DNA of 64,000 bases from Archivesica marissinica (taxonomy: Eukaryota; Mollusca; Bivalvia; Venerida; Vesicomyidae): assembly GCA_014843695.1 (NCBI GenBank), contig CM026387.1, positions 79,505,536-79,569,535 on the forward strand, read 5' to 3'. Below, one piece after another: positions 12,696 to 24,270 of the stretch (positions are counted from its first letter, which is position 1; the number at the start of each line of letters is the position of its first letter). The notes under the pieces are model-generated. The model saw only the letters and a list, made by a program, of their open reading frames with translations, ran no database searches and was not told the origin of the DNA. Position numbers and translations under genes: made by a program.

Positions 12696-12894
12696 AATTA
12701 TGTGCACCCAAATTCGACACGGCACTGATACATGTGAGTTTGAACATATTAATGTAAGTTTGCCGGCCCAATCTCTGTCGATACATTTGTATCACATACA
12801 AGGCAATTAGGAGAATCGCCTTAAAACAATTATGATTGATTGTTTGGGGTCTAACCAATAAAACCAATACCAAAAAGACAACGATTCTGATATT

Positions 12895-14015
12895 TGAACT
12901 AGGACGACATACATCTCATGATTTTATTCTTAATTATACAGTAGTAAAATCGTTTAAATATTTAGGGATAAATTTGTTTAAAAATGGCCATTGGGTTCGT
13001 ACCTAAAAGAAACTTGCACAGCATTCATTACACGCAAAATACACAATTTATTCGTAGTACATGTATTCAACAAAGTAGAATTAACTATTTCCGAAAAATG
13101 TAAGTTATTTGACAGTATGGTAGGTTCAGTATTAAACTATAGTGCAGAAGCATTTGGTTATCATGACTGTAAAAATACAAATGTATAGAACTTGTACATT
13201 GTAAATTCATGCGCAAAGTACAATGTACTATGTGTTAAAAAAGCTACATATCTTGATGAATTATACGGAGAATTAGGAAGACATCCAATTAAAATAGAAC
13301 GTAAATTTACTACATTTATGTTTACTATTAAACATTGGCTAAACTATTAAAATTAGATGATAACACCTTAATTAAGCATATCATATATATAATACTCTAA
13401 AATACGATGCTGATAATAATAATAACTCATACAATGGAAATAACTGGGCATATCAAGTAAAAACTATATTGAATGCAATAGGAATGTCGGATATATGGCT
13501 AAATCAAACGAATTGTAATTTTAATTTTCAAATGATCAAACTTAGAATATTTGATATGTATAAACAAGTATGGTACTCTAATATTAATAACTGAAATAGA
13601 TTATCCACATATAGTGTATACAAACTTGAATTCATACGAGAGGATTATCTAAAAATCATAAATATCAATACATATAGAATTAGTCTGACAAAATCCCGAC
13701 TACCTTCACATAATTTAGCGATAGAAAAGGGCAGGCACGTTATGCAATGAGTTCTAGAAACCCAACATTATTTCATAATCCATCAAAATATGTGTATTTC
13801 GCTTTTAAAAATAGAGAACAAACAATTAATTAATTTATATGAAATATTAATAGTGTTTGCTATAAAGATCACCATGTACTTTTATTTAGCAATATAACAT
13901 AAGGGAGAACACAACATTATTTAAACTTCTCTGTAAATTGTCTTTGCACTTTACATATTATGTTAATTTTGTTGGCTATATATGTGTTTTGTACCATTTA
14001 ATGTCTAATAAAATA
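12895..14015 (+). pseudogene. LINE ORF2 C-terminal remnant
   Basis: Translation in shifting frames gives FKYLGINLFKNGHW, then LFDSMVGSVLNYSAEAFGYH, a YGELGRHPIKIERKF segment, then SLTKSRLPSHNLAIEKGRH. This order is that of the thumb and C-terminal region of CR1/L2-like LINEs common in marine invertebrates. There are many stops and frameshifts and the upstream catalytic domain is absent. The piece ends in an AT-rich 3' segment just before the GA tract at 14017. Confidence 0.75.
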
Positions 14016-14016
14016 T

Positions 14017-14381
14017 ATGAGAGAGAGAGAGAGAGAGATGGCAATCAGTGGTATTTCGGTTAAATATGAACGTTTTTTTGTTTGTGAGAGAGAGGGATAG
14101 AAAGAGAGAGAGAGAGAGAGAATGAGAGAGAGAGAGAGAGAGGTGAAAGAGATAGGAGAAAAGGAAAGAATAGACGAAGAGAGAGAGAGAGGGTAAAAGA
14201 GAGAGAGATATAGAGAGAGAGGGGGGTGAGAGGTTAGAGTAGATAGAGAGGATGAGGAGAGAGAGAGGTAGAGAGAGATAAGATAGATATAAAGAGAGAG
14301 AGAGAGGGGTGACAAACATAGGAGGAGAGAGAGAGAGAGAGAGAGAGATAGAGAGAGAAAAAGAGAGAGAGAGAGGTAGAA

Positions 14382-14460
<79 letters not shown>

Positions 14461-14462
14461 AA
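14017..14462. repeat. Purine tract, degenerate (GA)n
   Basis: About 445 bp almost entirely purine on the plus strand, mostly GAGA with interruptions such as a GTTTTTTTGTTTGTG island near 14073. Open frames rich in Ser/Leu on the minus strand are products of the CT repeat. Confidence 0.97.
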
Positions 14463-14559
14463 AAATATATATAATAATATATTAAACGACAGGAGTGTCG
14501 TTTAAATAGTGTTCAATTTCTATTTTTAGATAACACAATGTCTCTATGCTAAACATGTC

Positions 14560-14811
14560 TTAACCTTTAACATGCCGAATAAATTGGACGGAATGTGCAC
14601 ACAACATAAATCCAGGTCAGCCACGGCGTAGCGCCGTGTCTGATAAAGATCTATGTTGTTTGCTATTCAGACAAGTGATTTAGCTCCACTATCCAAATAG
14701 CAAACAGCATAGAGCCTGATCAGACCCCACGTTCTGTGCCGTCTAATCTGGTTCTATGCTGTTTGCAATAGCGACTTTAATTGTGATTGGCAGGTTTTAT
14801 AAGGGCTAATT
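14560..14811. mobile_element. MITE-B copy
   Basis: Left end TTAACCTTTAACATGCCG; right part TTGTGATTGGCAGG. Two internal hairpin-forming segments contain ATAGAGCCTGATCAG and AACATAAATCCAGGTCAG. Homologous to 19163-19366 and 46078-46278. Confidence 0.75.
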
Positions 14812-15067
14812 GGGTATTCGCGCAAGAGTCAAACCAATGTTGCGCCTACCAACTCGGTTACTCTTATATTACAATGAGAAACAGTCACCGTGAACGAAAA
14901 CGTGGCCTTGCACACACTTTAATATCATCACGCGGTCTACAATATCGTTCGCTATTCAGCTATTCGACTGACATTTCTTACTTTTCAAAGATAGCCGTTA
15001 ATAATTAGTGATGTTGTAAATGGCGACTAAACTGTTCAAGCCTTACATGAGCAAGCTGCTGTAGTTG

Positions 15068-15310
15068 TTGCTGTCTGATTAGCGTAGTGGTTAGCGCGCT
15101 CGCTTCTCACCAATGCAACCCGGGTTCGATCCTCAGACCTGGAAGTATGTGAGATGGTACGGTGGTCGCCAGATCAGACAGGTGGGTTTTCTCCGTTTCC
15201 CCCCACACGAATGACCACATGTACGCTTTCACCCGCGCCAACGAGAGTGAGTAATGTAAGTTGTTAGAACTTGCTTCACAATCGTTATATATAATAAATA
15301 AAGTTTAAAC
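15068..15310 (+). mobile_element. tRNA-derived SINE, family S2
   Basis: tRNA-like head: A box TAGCGTAGTGGTTAGCGCGC, B box GGGTTCGATCC. The body has GAGATGGTACGGTGGTCGCC and a cytosine-rich TTTCCCCCCACACGAATG. It ends in AAATAAAGTTTAAAC. The layout is reminiscent of the MetaSINE superfamily; this is not confirmed. Confidence 0.9.
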
Positions 15311-15484
15311 TTTAAACTCCAGTATGTCGATGTATTTCCTCAAGTTAATGTTTTTGAAAACAACTGGTATACAAATGGAATACTAGCATGATGTGAAGTT
15401 CATGTTTCGGAACAGCAACATGACTATAATTAATTATTACATTTAATTGTATCTGTATACTTTTTAAAAGGTGTGAGTTATTGG

Positions 15485-15722
15485 TGTGTGTGTTTTACGT
15501 TTATTTATCGTCGCTACAGGTTGCCCATATGAGCGACGCCTCCTGAAGAGATTAGTAGTTATTTTAGATTTTTGGAGGATAGTGCATGATACAGACAGAG
15601 ACCCATTCCAGAATCTCCTCTGGTTCTTTTAGAGTCACGGTGTAAAGCACCGACACGAGATCTCGGTTTAACGTCCCATCTGAAAGACTGTTAATTTTAT
15701 TATGGTCAGATGGGGGAGTTAT
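15485..15722 (-). mobile_element. tRNA-derived SINE, family S4, head missing
   Basis: Body intact from GTGTGTTTTACGTTTATTTA to GGTCAGATGGGGG; the tRNA-like head is cut off at 15722. Confidence 0.85.
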
Positions 15723-16184
15723 TGGGACTTGACGCCATGTATATCATAAACAATTGAATACAACTTAAATGTTCCTAGTATTGCCTGTCATGCCTGAATA
15801 GGCCAAGAGAGACCACAACACCTTATTACCATATTTGAAGGCGTAATAAATTTGCTAAAATGTATGAGTTATTGACAAAGACTCGTACATGATCAATAAA
15901 TAGATATAATTATAATGTAGTTTAGTTTTATTCTGTATTATAGTCTCATCTATGTACAATGTATCATAAAATCATATTACATACTATAAAACAGTACATA
16001 GCCATTCATATATTTGAATTACAAGAGACTTATCACAGTTATTTTCATATGTTGCATATTCAATGCACAATAACAATTAATAATGTTATGTATGTACATT
16101 GCATCGAAGATGTGAGGTTATACCATCGGCGATTGCGTGGTTAATTACTTATTCTCAACATTTAATAGCAATGCATAGTAACGA
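15723..16184. other. AT-rich intergenic sequence
   Basis: No gene or repeat recognised. Confidence 0.4.
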
Positions 16185-16360
16185 GGAAGCTATCCAGCTG
16201 GCATACGGAAGCTCGATTGTTCTACCAGGGTATTAGTCTGAAGCTGAAATGCGTCTCAGAGGGGCACCCGTGATCTACCTCAGCTGGAGAGTCACAATCT
16301 GACATAAGCTGTCGGTGCGAGTTTAAAAAAAACCCAAAACCAAACACAACCCCGACCTAT
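16185..16360 (+). mobile_element. S1 SINE, 5'-truncated
   Basis: Starts within the body at GAGGAAGCTATCCAGCTGGC and runs to a CGGTGCGAGTTTAAAA tail; the tRNA head is absent. Confidence 0.75.
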
Positions 16361-18189
16361 CGATACACCACTTGGCAATAAAACATTTTCCAAGTGAAAA
16401 GAGCGCTTAAAATGATATTTAAATTATGTTATGTGCGGTTCTTGTTCGTGCTGATTGCAATAAATAAAAGTATAGGCTACAAGTGAAGCCGCTCCATCAC
16501 TTCCATGTATCATAGAAGATAACTACGCATTAAATGTAACTAAAGGAAAAATATCTCCATTACACGGCTATAAATTACTCATTACCAAATGGACCTGTAA
16601 ATTACCTATTTAGGCATCTAGTAAACTAACAAGTAGCCAAGGACAAAACAGTAATCTATGACAAAATCTGATAAATGGTCTGACTCCGATTAAAGCATTT
16701 AACTCTCTCACATTTATCCCCGAAAAGTAAATTAATTTGACGTGGCTACAGAAAACGGTTATCCACAAATATGTTTAGTGGTAAGTTACCGGTTTTTAGC
16801 TATTCTGCAGAACATGTTATTTTTAAGTCAATTTTCGATGTATAAATATTGAAATAGCTAAGATGATGAAGCTTTGTAGTTACGATTTTAAAAGAGTGTG
16901 GTAAGAGCGGTGCGAGGTACGGATCCGGCTAAATTACCTGCGAGCCGTCGTAACAGCGCGACAATGGGTCTAGGTATAAATACACGCTATAGGCCTTTAG
17001 TAATGTAACCTCGATAAAACATGCGATAAAACGGTGCTTATCAAATAGTTTTGTGGTATAATTCAAATATCTTATTACAATTTGAATCAATTGATAGATA
17101 TTATCAGCAGAAGCAATCTTGTGACATTGGTGATTTCAGAGAGACAAGTGTGAGAATGTTCTCAACAGTGGCAAATATGTCGTATTTGGTCAACACGTCT
17201 GGTGAGAAATACGAATATATCTGTGGCCAATTTATTAGCAGCTGCAATTAAAATAAACACATATTTTCAGCAGGCATTGTCATATGTTGTCATTTATTGT
17301 TGACTATTTGTGCAAAATGATGATCATACTTGAGATATGTTTAATATTTTCTGGTTATGACACGTGGTATAATAGGTCGGTGCCTGCTGAGCACGAGGTG
17401 AATATAATAATTCAAATTTCCAGTCCCATAATGCATCTCTTGTTCACGGCCTGGTTCAGTCGGTTAACTTCTACGTAGTTTTACTACACAGCCTCGTTGT
17501 ATATATATATGCTGTTCTTGCCTTGCATGTAGCAGTAAGTTAATACACGCTAATGTACAGTCCAATCCAGATACAGCTATTGCTAGCACCCGCAAACACG
17601 AACATGGTCTCTCGGACGGTAATGCCCGTATCCCGGTACACATGAAGCAATGCCGAGGTCAATGCGATCGCTCTGCGGTTGCTGAAATCACAGACATGGT
17701 AACGAAAATGCCTGTGATACATATTCGATCTAAGATAAGCGTTCACCCACCATTACACTAAAAGATCATTCTGCTGTTGCTGCAGTCACATACATTGTAA
17801 AGAAAATGGCTAAGCAGTACATTGGTTGGTTGGCCATTAACGTGACTGACAATGTGGCAGGCGTCGGGTCGACAGGAACAGACGGACATCACCGGTCTAT
17901 AACACGATACTATCAGAAACTTCTATATTTTAATATAATTCAAATGTTTGAAAAGCGATCGGGGTGAACTTTAGAGCAGTGTAGGATTATTATGTAATTG
18001 AAAGACTTATACTAGTTTGGGTTTAGACTGAACACCGCCCTTTTTGGTAATGGATAGTTCTGTGACACGACCCAATAACACACAATTCCCGAATTTACAT
18101 GTAGAAAGGCGACATACAACGGCTCTAGTTTAATAAATTTTATATAACATGTCTTGTATATTTTCCTTGAACTAACATGTCATAATTAA
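16361..18189. other. Unassigned intergenic sequence
   Basis: Mostly AT-rich. I found no exon with both good splice sites and coding-like composition, and no repeat family shared with the rest of the window. Confidence 0.4.
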
Positions 18190-18660
18190 CAAAATACATC
18201 AATAATACATTTAAACAGTGCCTATGGCCTTTGTGTGCCCTGACTACAGCCAAACACGGACTCCGCATTGAAACAATGTACGGCCTAATGATGTTATGTT
18301 GGATGTTATTCCATTCTGCCAGACGTGTTTGCTGAAGTTCATTGAAGCTTCTGGTGTTGTTTCTCCGTGTCGTTCGACCTAGTACGTCCCATAAATGTTC
18401 ATTCGGGTTCAGGTCCAGTGAACAGGCTGGTCAACGAAGAATGTTCACTGTTCATTGCTATATGTCTGGATAATACGGGCGGTGTGACTAGGTGCGCCGT
18501 CCTGCATTAGTTGCATACCACGGTTCACCTGCAAGTGACGTACGGCTACTTGTTCAAAGGTTTCGTCACAGTACTCCCTCACCGTGAGGTTCCCATTGGT
18601 TGATAACCACCCGCTTACGACCATGAGACCACATGGTGGCATGTGCTGAATGTGTTGCTT
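18190..18660 (-). pseudogene. Tc1/mariner transposase relic
   Basis: Minus-strand translation includes GLMVVSGWLSTNGNLTVREY, then MQLMQDGAPSHTARIIQ with the second catalytic Asp, then after a frameshift DLNPNEHLWDVLG with the catalytic Glu, and a degraded C-terminus. The first Asp region and N-terminal DNA-binding domain are absent. Different family from the Tc1 copy at 57.2 kb. Confidence 0.88.
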
Positions 18661-18681
18661 TCATTTGCCTATCCTTAAGGT

Positions 18682-18855
18682 AAATAGATTGACCTGGCCA
18701 TTTCTGGATTCTAGTTCGAGTCTGTATTTCTATGCGCACACCAGTGAAAGCTTAGAACTACTTCCCTGAAAACAAATGGACTATTTTAATACCTATAATA
18801 CGAATACATAGCAGTAATTCTTATCACATAAATTCCTATTCGCCCAGAAAACTCG
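18682..18855. repeat. 170-bp dispersed duplicate, copy 1
   Basis: Runs from AGATTGACCTGGCCATTTCT to TTCGCCCAGAAAA, nearly identical to 24271-24440. Not seen elsewhere in the window. Confidence 0.85.
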
Positions 18856-19162
18856 TCTTACAACTCAATGTTTTCGTACCACCTTCCAAAAGACTGATGG
18901 CTCTATCCCTGGCTTGAAGCGACTGCACCCTACCCATGTTGTATTATTCTTCTAAGCATGTTGACCGACTTTGAAAATTTAATAAATAGCGATTTGTTTT
19001 GCAATGACCGCGAGGCGCACGTGCAACTTTCCTTGATGTGTACATCCACCCGTGTGTTCCGTGTAGCGGAAATATAGCGTACAAACACGATATTGGGTTC
19101 TAAATAAAAAATGTACATGTATACAATTTCGACACGATATAATGGATAAGTAAAATATATAT
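18856..19162. other. Intergenic, nothing recognised
   Basis: No gene, repeat or splice-bounded exon seen. Confidence 0.35.
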
Positions 19163-19366
19163 TTAACCCATAGCCTGTTAAATAAATTGGACGGGATGTG
19201 CAAACAACATAGATCCAGACCAGACGCGGCCCAACACCGCGTCTGACCAGGATCTATGTTGATTGCTATTCAGACAAGTGTTCCGAACAGCAAACAGCAT
19301 AGAGCCTGGTCAGACGGCACGTTCTGTAATAGCGACTTTAGTTGTGATTTGCAGGTTAATGGTTAA
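19163..19366. mobile_element. MITE-B copy with TTAA at both ends
   Basis: TTAACCCATAGCCTG at the left and GCAGGTTAATGGTTAA at the right. An internal palindrome reads ATCCAGACCAGACGCGG and is mirrored by CCGCGTCTGACCAGGAT. Confidence 0.8.
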
Positions 19367-19455
19367 TATTGAACAAAGGGGCGTTAAACGTGTTAACATT
19401 GATCATAAGCTTGCAGCTTTGACAAAACCATACAGCAGAGTCCATGGTATATGAA

Positions 19456-19552
19456 TTTGACCAGACTCTTATTTGACCAGACTCTTATTTGACCAGACTC
19501 TTATTTGACCAGACTCTTATTTGACCAGACTCTTATTTGACCAGACTCTTAG
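19456..19552. repeat. 16-bp tandem repeat, six copies
   Basis: Unit GACCAGACTCTTATTT. Confidence 0.95.
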
Positions 19553-20213
19553 TTTAGATAGTTTAGATACAGCTTGTTTTAAGTCTTGTTTCATTGGGTG
19601 AGTAGACGAGATAGGCACATGTAAATAGACACAATTAACTGGCACCGTGAAATATAAATTAATCAAGCAAAGTTCGATCATAGTATAATTAGATAGTTTG
19701 TTTAGGGTTAATATAAAGCCGTCGCTCGTGCAGGACAATCGCAATCCATTTAGTTAAATCCTTCACTGTAATTTAGGGACCACGGGCCGCCCCTATTCCT
19801 GCCCAAACGCATTCCGATAGTTAAGTGAGCGCTCGGTAAGTGTAGGGTCTAGTTGACCATCAGCTAGCCGTAGGGAAAGTGAACGATAACCATCTTGTAA
19901 AACCAATGATCAAAGTGTATTCATTTGCTATATTACAAACTAACATGGAAACTTATCAATTATACCATCTCCCTTATGAATTGGGCGTAATTTCTACTAT
20001 CGTAGGTCGAGCCCCTGTGTGTTTGTCCGTGCCACCCCGAACAAAACCAAACATTTAAGCAATAATTGAAGCAAATAGGGCTGGAGTGACATAAACGGGC
20101 CGGGCCTATAATGCCCAATGACCGTTTGTGGTTATCTTTAAATTTGATCACGATCAGAATGGGAAAAGTGAGAGTTTAATTTCATAAGTCACACCGCCCC
20201 TTGTAATCACGCG
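19553..20213. other. Region upstream of the Hmx promoter
   Basis: No repeat shared with the rest of the window and no exon seen. It is relatively repeat-free compared with the rest of the window, so regulatory sequence for the homeobox gene may lie here; that is inference. Confidence 0.35.
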
Positions 20214-20250
20214 TATAAAAAGAAATGACCACTGGTCAAAAGTCAAATTC
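20190..20250 (+). promoter_or_regulatory. Candidate core promoter of the Hmx-like gene
   Basis: A TATAAAA box at 20214-20220 is preceded by CACCGCCCC (GC/CACC box). A start site about 30 bp downstream would give a 5' UTR of roughly 240 nt before the ATG at 20485. Position and sequence only; no transcript evidence. Confidence 0.45.
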
Positions 20251-20484
20251 GCTTCACTTACTCTAATAGACATCGTTCCGTATGGTGGAAGGACTATATG
20301 ACTTTTGAAAATAATAATGTCAAATGAAGATATAAAAGAAAATGCATGCATGTAGACATTAGGAAGTTCTAGTTTGGTGCTAAGGTTAAAGCTTGAAAAA
20401 CTTACTTAAATGTGATAGCAATTAGAAGCAGTTTGTTTAGATTCTTGATCGTGATATTATCCGTAGAGTTTACCAAATAAATAA

Positions 20485-20656
20485 ATGACAATGGAACAGA
20501 AGAAAACGCTTTCGTTTTCAATTGAGAGTATTCTATCAGGAGAGAGCCGTCGACATACAGTGCCAACTTTCTCTCCATACACAGACGACAGATGCCCCAT
20601 TCCCCTTCCGAGTTATGGGACGGAGGCGTTAGACGCTAGGCTTAGACAAAGCATTA
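20485..20656 (+). CDS. Hmx: Hmx-like homeobox gene, exon 1 (N-terminus)
   Basis: ATG at 20485 opens 57 codons plus one base, ending at the donor GCATTA|GTAAGTAC. Residues 10-19 read SFSIESILSG, an engrailed-homology-1 motif (F-x-I-x-x-I-L) that in NK-class homeobox proteins recruits Groucho/TLE corepressors. The rest is a Ser/Thr/Pro-rich stretch. The leftover base (A) joins the AG of exon 2 to make a Lys codon, so phases agree. A second ATG at codon 3 has the better context (ACAATGG), so translation could begin there. The continued open frame past the donor, reading Tyr-rich residues, is intron sequence. Confidence 0.85.
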
Positions 20657-20754
20657 GTAAGTACTTGTGTGTGTGGCTGTGTGTGGTATATATATATATG
20701 TATATCTAACCTGTACTATTGATATTGATAATATATCTAGTTTATACAAATTTA

Positions 20755-20975
20755 TTTTAGCTCGATTGCGAAATAAGTTCTTTCAACTTATATGAATCAC
20801 TCTCGAGACCTCATTCCTGATGTAATACATCGCCATGAAGGAGAGAGAAGAGGCAATGTGGAATTTAAATGCCCTGCCCAAGGGCACAATCGTAACGGCT
20901 CCAGCGGGGTTCGAACTCCGAACCTTTCGCACCTGAAGCGAACGCGTTTCCACTGTGCTATCGCGACTTCCACAA
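20755..20975 (-). mobile_element. tRNA-derived SINE, family S3
   Basis: The minus-strand head has TAGCACAGTGGAAACGCG with B box GGAGTTCGAACCCC; the body contains CTTGGGCAGGGCATTTAAAT and GAATGAGGTCTCGAGAGTG. Confidence 0.88.
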
Positions 20976-21009
20976 TTGATTAATGTTGTTCATGATGCAA
21001 TAAACAGTT

Positions 21010-21262
21010 ATTAAGTTTAATTTTTATTTAAATTACAACGATGGCGAAACAAGCTTCAACAACTTATATTAATCACCTTCGTTGGCGCGGATGAAAGCGT
21101 ATGTGTGGTCTCATTCGTGTAGGAGGAAACCGGAATACCCGGAGAAAACCCACCTGTCCGATCTGGCGATCACCGTACCATCTCACATACTTCCCAGTCA
21201 AAGGATCGAACCGGGTTGCGTTGGTGAGAAGCGAGCGCGCTAACCACTGCGCTAATCAAAAA
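21010..21262 (-). mobile_element. tRNA-derived SINE, family S2
   Basis: Reverse copy of the family at 15068, with head TTAGCGCAGTGGTTAGCGCG and B box GGTTCGATCC on the minus strand. Confidence 0.9.
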
Positions 21263-21364
21263 GTTATTGACTTTGAATATCATTTACTTCTCGGTTGAAC
21301 AACAAATGAAATGATATTCATAATAAATAGTGTGGACCAACTTAATGGCCTTATTTGATTATTT

Positions 21365-21560
21365 GCTTTGAGGTCGCACGGATTAAAGTCGCACAAAGAG
21401 CTTAGGTCATATGGCGACTATGTGGAAATTGATGGAGGAAGACCCGGGTGCCCATCCGAGCAGTATTTCAGCCACGGACGGACACCCGAGTAGAACCACC
21501 GACCTAACCATAAGCCAGCTAAATACCGGTTTGCTTAATGAAATAATTCAACACACATAT
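21365..21560 (-). mobile_element. S1 SINE, partly rearranged
   Basis: Body matches S1 (GTCGCACAAAGAGCTTAGG, ACCCGAGTAGAACCACCGAC). The tRNA head is lost at the 21560 end. Confidence 0.75.
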
Positions 21561-22007
21561 CTGAATTAGAACTTAATTAAACGACTCGGTTGTGAAGACC
21601 CCATTGCTTTAATTAAATAGATTTTCATAAATACTGTTTAAAAACAGCGCATATTCACTCTTCTATGAATATAGGTTTATTTGAAAATCGAAATTTATCG
21701 AGTGGTAATTATATAATATATATATAGAAGCATTTATTATTGTTTCATTCTAATTTCGTTTTGGGAAGAAACTAGTCCGGCCTAAATGCCGTGAAAATTA
21801 CGAAAACAGTTGCCACTTCAGTGAAAATACGACGGAACATAGTTATCATTGCCGGTTGCTAGTTAAAACACGATATATCTCAGCACCGTCATTAGCCAAC
21901 TGTGCAATAACAAACGGTTATTTACAACTATAGCTAAATAAACAAAAATTAAAAATATAACCTTTTCCCCAATCCTAACTGTGCTATTGCAACTATTCCT
22001 GTGTTAT

Positions 22008-22292
22008 GTGTGTGTGTTTTACGTTTATTTATCGTCGCTACCGGTTGCCCATATGAGCGACGCCTCCTGAAGATATTAGTCATTTAACTCATTTTAGATT
22101 TTGGAGGATAGTGCAATGATACAGAAAGAGACCCAGTCCAGAGTCTCCTCTGGTTCTTTTACGTGCACGGTGTAAAGCACCGACACGAGACCTCGGTTTA
22201 ACGTCCCATCTGAAAGACTGTTAATTTTATTAGGGTCAGACGGGGGATCGAACCTGCGATCCCTGGATTACCAGTCCAGCGCCTGTGCTATG
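22008..22292 (-). mobile_element. tRNA-derived SINE, family S4
   Basis: Long copy; the minus-strand head includes CTGGACTGGTAATCCAGG and B box AGGTTCGATCC. Confidence 0.9.
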
Positions 22293-22780
22293 TACCAACA
22301 TAAATGGTTTATATACTATTTGGACTTCACGTGATTGTTAATAATTTCGTTTGTACGTGTACATACATGTAAATATGTTAAAGACCAACACATATATAGT
22401 TTGTGTCTAATAAAATTATGTGTTCTTCTTCTGTTAAATTTGAATTCTTATTACTGGAGAAATAAATCCCAGCTATGAACATGTTGTCATAGATTTTAAT
22501 TATGGTACATTTATCTGAATGGTATCTGTTGCTTATTATTATAGCGTCGTTTTGTTCGAGCATGCGTATTGTACAGTATGTCATGTGCACATGCATTGTA
22601 TAGGTGAGGTTTTTACGACATGGCAGATGACTCAGACTAAGTGGAGGGTGATTATTGTTTAATAATCCCAAATTGTGCTTATTCCGAGGAGGGTGTCACA
22701 GCGAGAGACACGATATGGTGACTGACTCAATCATTGGATAGGTTACACGCTGTGATAATTAGCAACAACCCTTTCCAAGT

Positions 22781-22984
22781 TCCATTGTGTATGTCGTTGT
22801 ATGTTATATGTGATGTATGTATGCACTACGTCTCTATGTAGACATTGCTCCATTGTGTATGTAGTTGTATGTTATATGTGATTTATGTATGCACTACGTC
22901 TCTATGTAGACATTGCTCCATTGTGTGTGTAGTTGTATGTTATATGTGATTTATGTATGCACTACGTCTCTATGTAGACATTGC
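22781..22984. repeat. 68-bp unit, three tandem copies
   Basis: Unit contains CATTGTGTATGTAGTTGTAT and GCACTACGTCTCTATGTAG. Confidence 0.95.
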
Positions 22985-23135
22985 AGATCAGTCATATACC
23001 ATGCCTTATGCAATGTGTTGTTATTGGTCGATTTTACACCCGGATCAATGTTCTATTTTGTGTTTTAATGTTTTGATGGATTATTGGTAGATTAACTTAA
23101 TTGTTCTAATGAGTCTCGTAAATTAAATTATATAT

Positions 23136-23136
23136 A

Positions 23137-23170
<34 letters not shown>
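23136..23170. repeat. (ATT)n microsatellite
   Basis: About 11 uninterrupted TTA triplets. Confidence 0.97.
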
Positions 23171-23172
<2 letters not shown>

Positions 23173-23289
23173 CATACATATAGGTGCAGCTTTATTATCT
23201 AAATTATCAGTAATGTTCTGGGGAATCATACAAATGAAACATTTTTCTGTGATTAGGAATGTAGATTGGTTTATGTTTTAAATATATAA

Positions 23290-23368
23290 TTTCATCGGGA
23301 ATGAGGTCTCAATGGCCATTGATCTAACGTTGTAATAACATATTTCGCAATCGAGCTAAACTAATGTT
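23290..23368 (+). mobile_element. S3 SINE 3' fragment
   Basis: GGGAATGAGGTCTCAATGG and TTTCGCAATCGAGCTAAA match the 3' end of S3; it ends about 33 bp before the Hmx exon 2 acceptor. Confidence 0.7.
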
Positions 23369-23401
23369 GCTTAACCTATATAATTTCTAACATGTTTACA
23401 G

Positions 23402-23892
23402 AGAAGGAAGCAGCTGACCAAGATGTCCACCTAGATGACGACAGCTTTGACGAGATGTCATCACCGTCCTCACAGTCAGATTCCAAAGATTTATCACAGC
23501 ATTCACCGACACAATCGAACAGAAACACTCAATCAGAATCACTTCAATGTAAATCGAAGAAGAAAACTCGGACAGTATTTTCTAGACAACAGGTGTTCTA
23601 TTTAGAAGCGGCATTCGATGCAAAACGATATCTTTCCAGCGCCGAACGCTCGGAAATAGCGACTTCATTAAATTTGACAGAAACACAAGTCAAAGTCTGG
23701 TTCCAAAACCGCAGAAATAAGTGGAAAGCTCAACTGAATGGCGATGGAAAATCGTCACCTTCTCATGAAACATCGCCCATATTTCTCTCTCCGTTTCTGT
23801 GCAGCAGTGTCGTGGCAGCTGCGCATGCGCAGCGTGGACAAACTGTAGGAGTTCCACCAAGGCCGTATTTTCGCCAACCAGTATTTTATTGA
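23402..23892 (+). CDS. Hmx: Hmx-like homeobox gene, exon 2 (homeodomain)
   Basis: Sequence-specific transcription factor of the Hmx (H6/Nkx5) class, which in animals acts in neural and sensory development. Spliced to exon 1 it encodes 220 residues. After an acidic/Ser-rich linker, the homeodomain spans spliced residues 110-169 (23557-23736): it starts [10 protein letters not shown], holds KRYLSS in helix 1-2, and has recognition helix [18 protein letters not shown], with Trp48, Phe49, Gln50, Asn51 and Arg53 all in place. KRYLSS plus LTETQVK with NRRNKWK is characteristic of Hmx. The C-terminus is short and ends YFRQPVFY, probably a relic of the family's C-terminal motif. The acceptor is CATGTTTACAG|AG. 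The frame is open 5' of the acceptor to an ATG at 23392, but phase agreement with exon 1 makes splicing the better reading. Divergent from typical Hmx at several homeodomain positions, e.g. [11 protein letters not shown]. Confidence 0.92.
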
Positions 23893-24270
23893 AGCCGATG
23901 GCTATAGCAGTTAATATACATGTACGTCACAGAACCCGAAATGCTTATATCAGGGCTACACCTAGTTCCGAAAAGAAAGTGCACATCCAAGTAACGTGTG
24001 ATATATGAAGACAGATCAATGGAGTCTTATTTTTAACAAGAAAAACGTAATAGAAGGGCGATTGAAAACTCACTCTGCATAATGCACACTCGGCTAGTGT
24101 ATTTAGTGAATGTATACATTATAAAATGCATAATTTAGTAATTAAATGCAACAATAACACGAACCCCCTTGTCCAACATAATATAGAGTATAATTATACC
24201 ACATCCCTGCTGGAACATTCGGGAATCATATGGGAACCAATTATTGTTGCAGAATTTCAATTACGCAAAT
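23893..24270 (+). other. Probable 3' UTR of the Hmx-like gene
   Basis: AT-rich sequence after the TGA; the nearest good AATAAA pair is at 24648-24657, beyond the dispersed duplicate. The true cleavage site is unknown. Confidence 0.4.

Larger units (their letters stand above)
20657..23401 (+). other. Hmx-like gene intron
   Basis: GTAAGT to TTTACAG, 2745 bp. It holds SINEs S3, S2, S1 and S4, a 68-bp triplicate, an (ATT)n run and a 3' SINE fragment. A branch-like TTCTAAC lies about 16 bp before the acceptor. Confidence 0.85.

Noticed and set aside
13998..14319. Ser/Leu-rich ORFs in two frames, minus strand
   Set aside because: Produced by the (CT)n strand of the purine tract.
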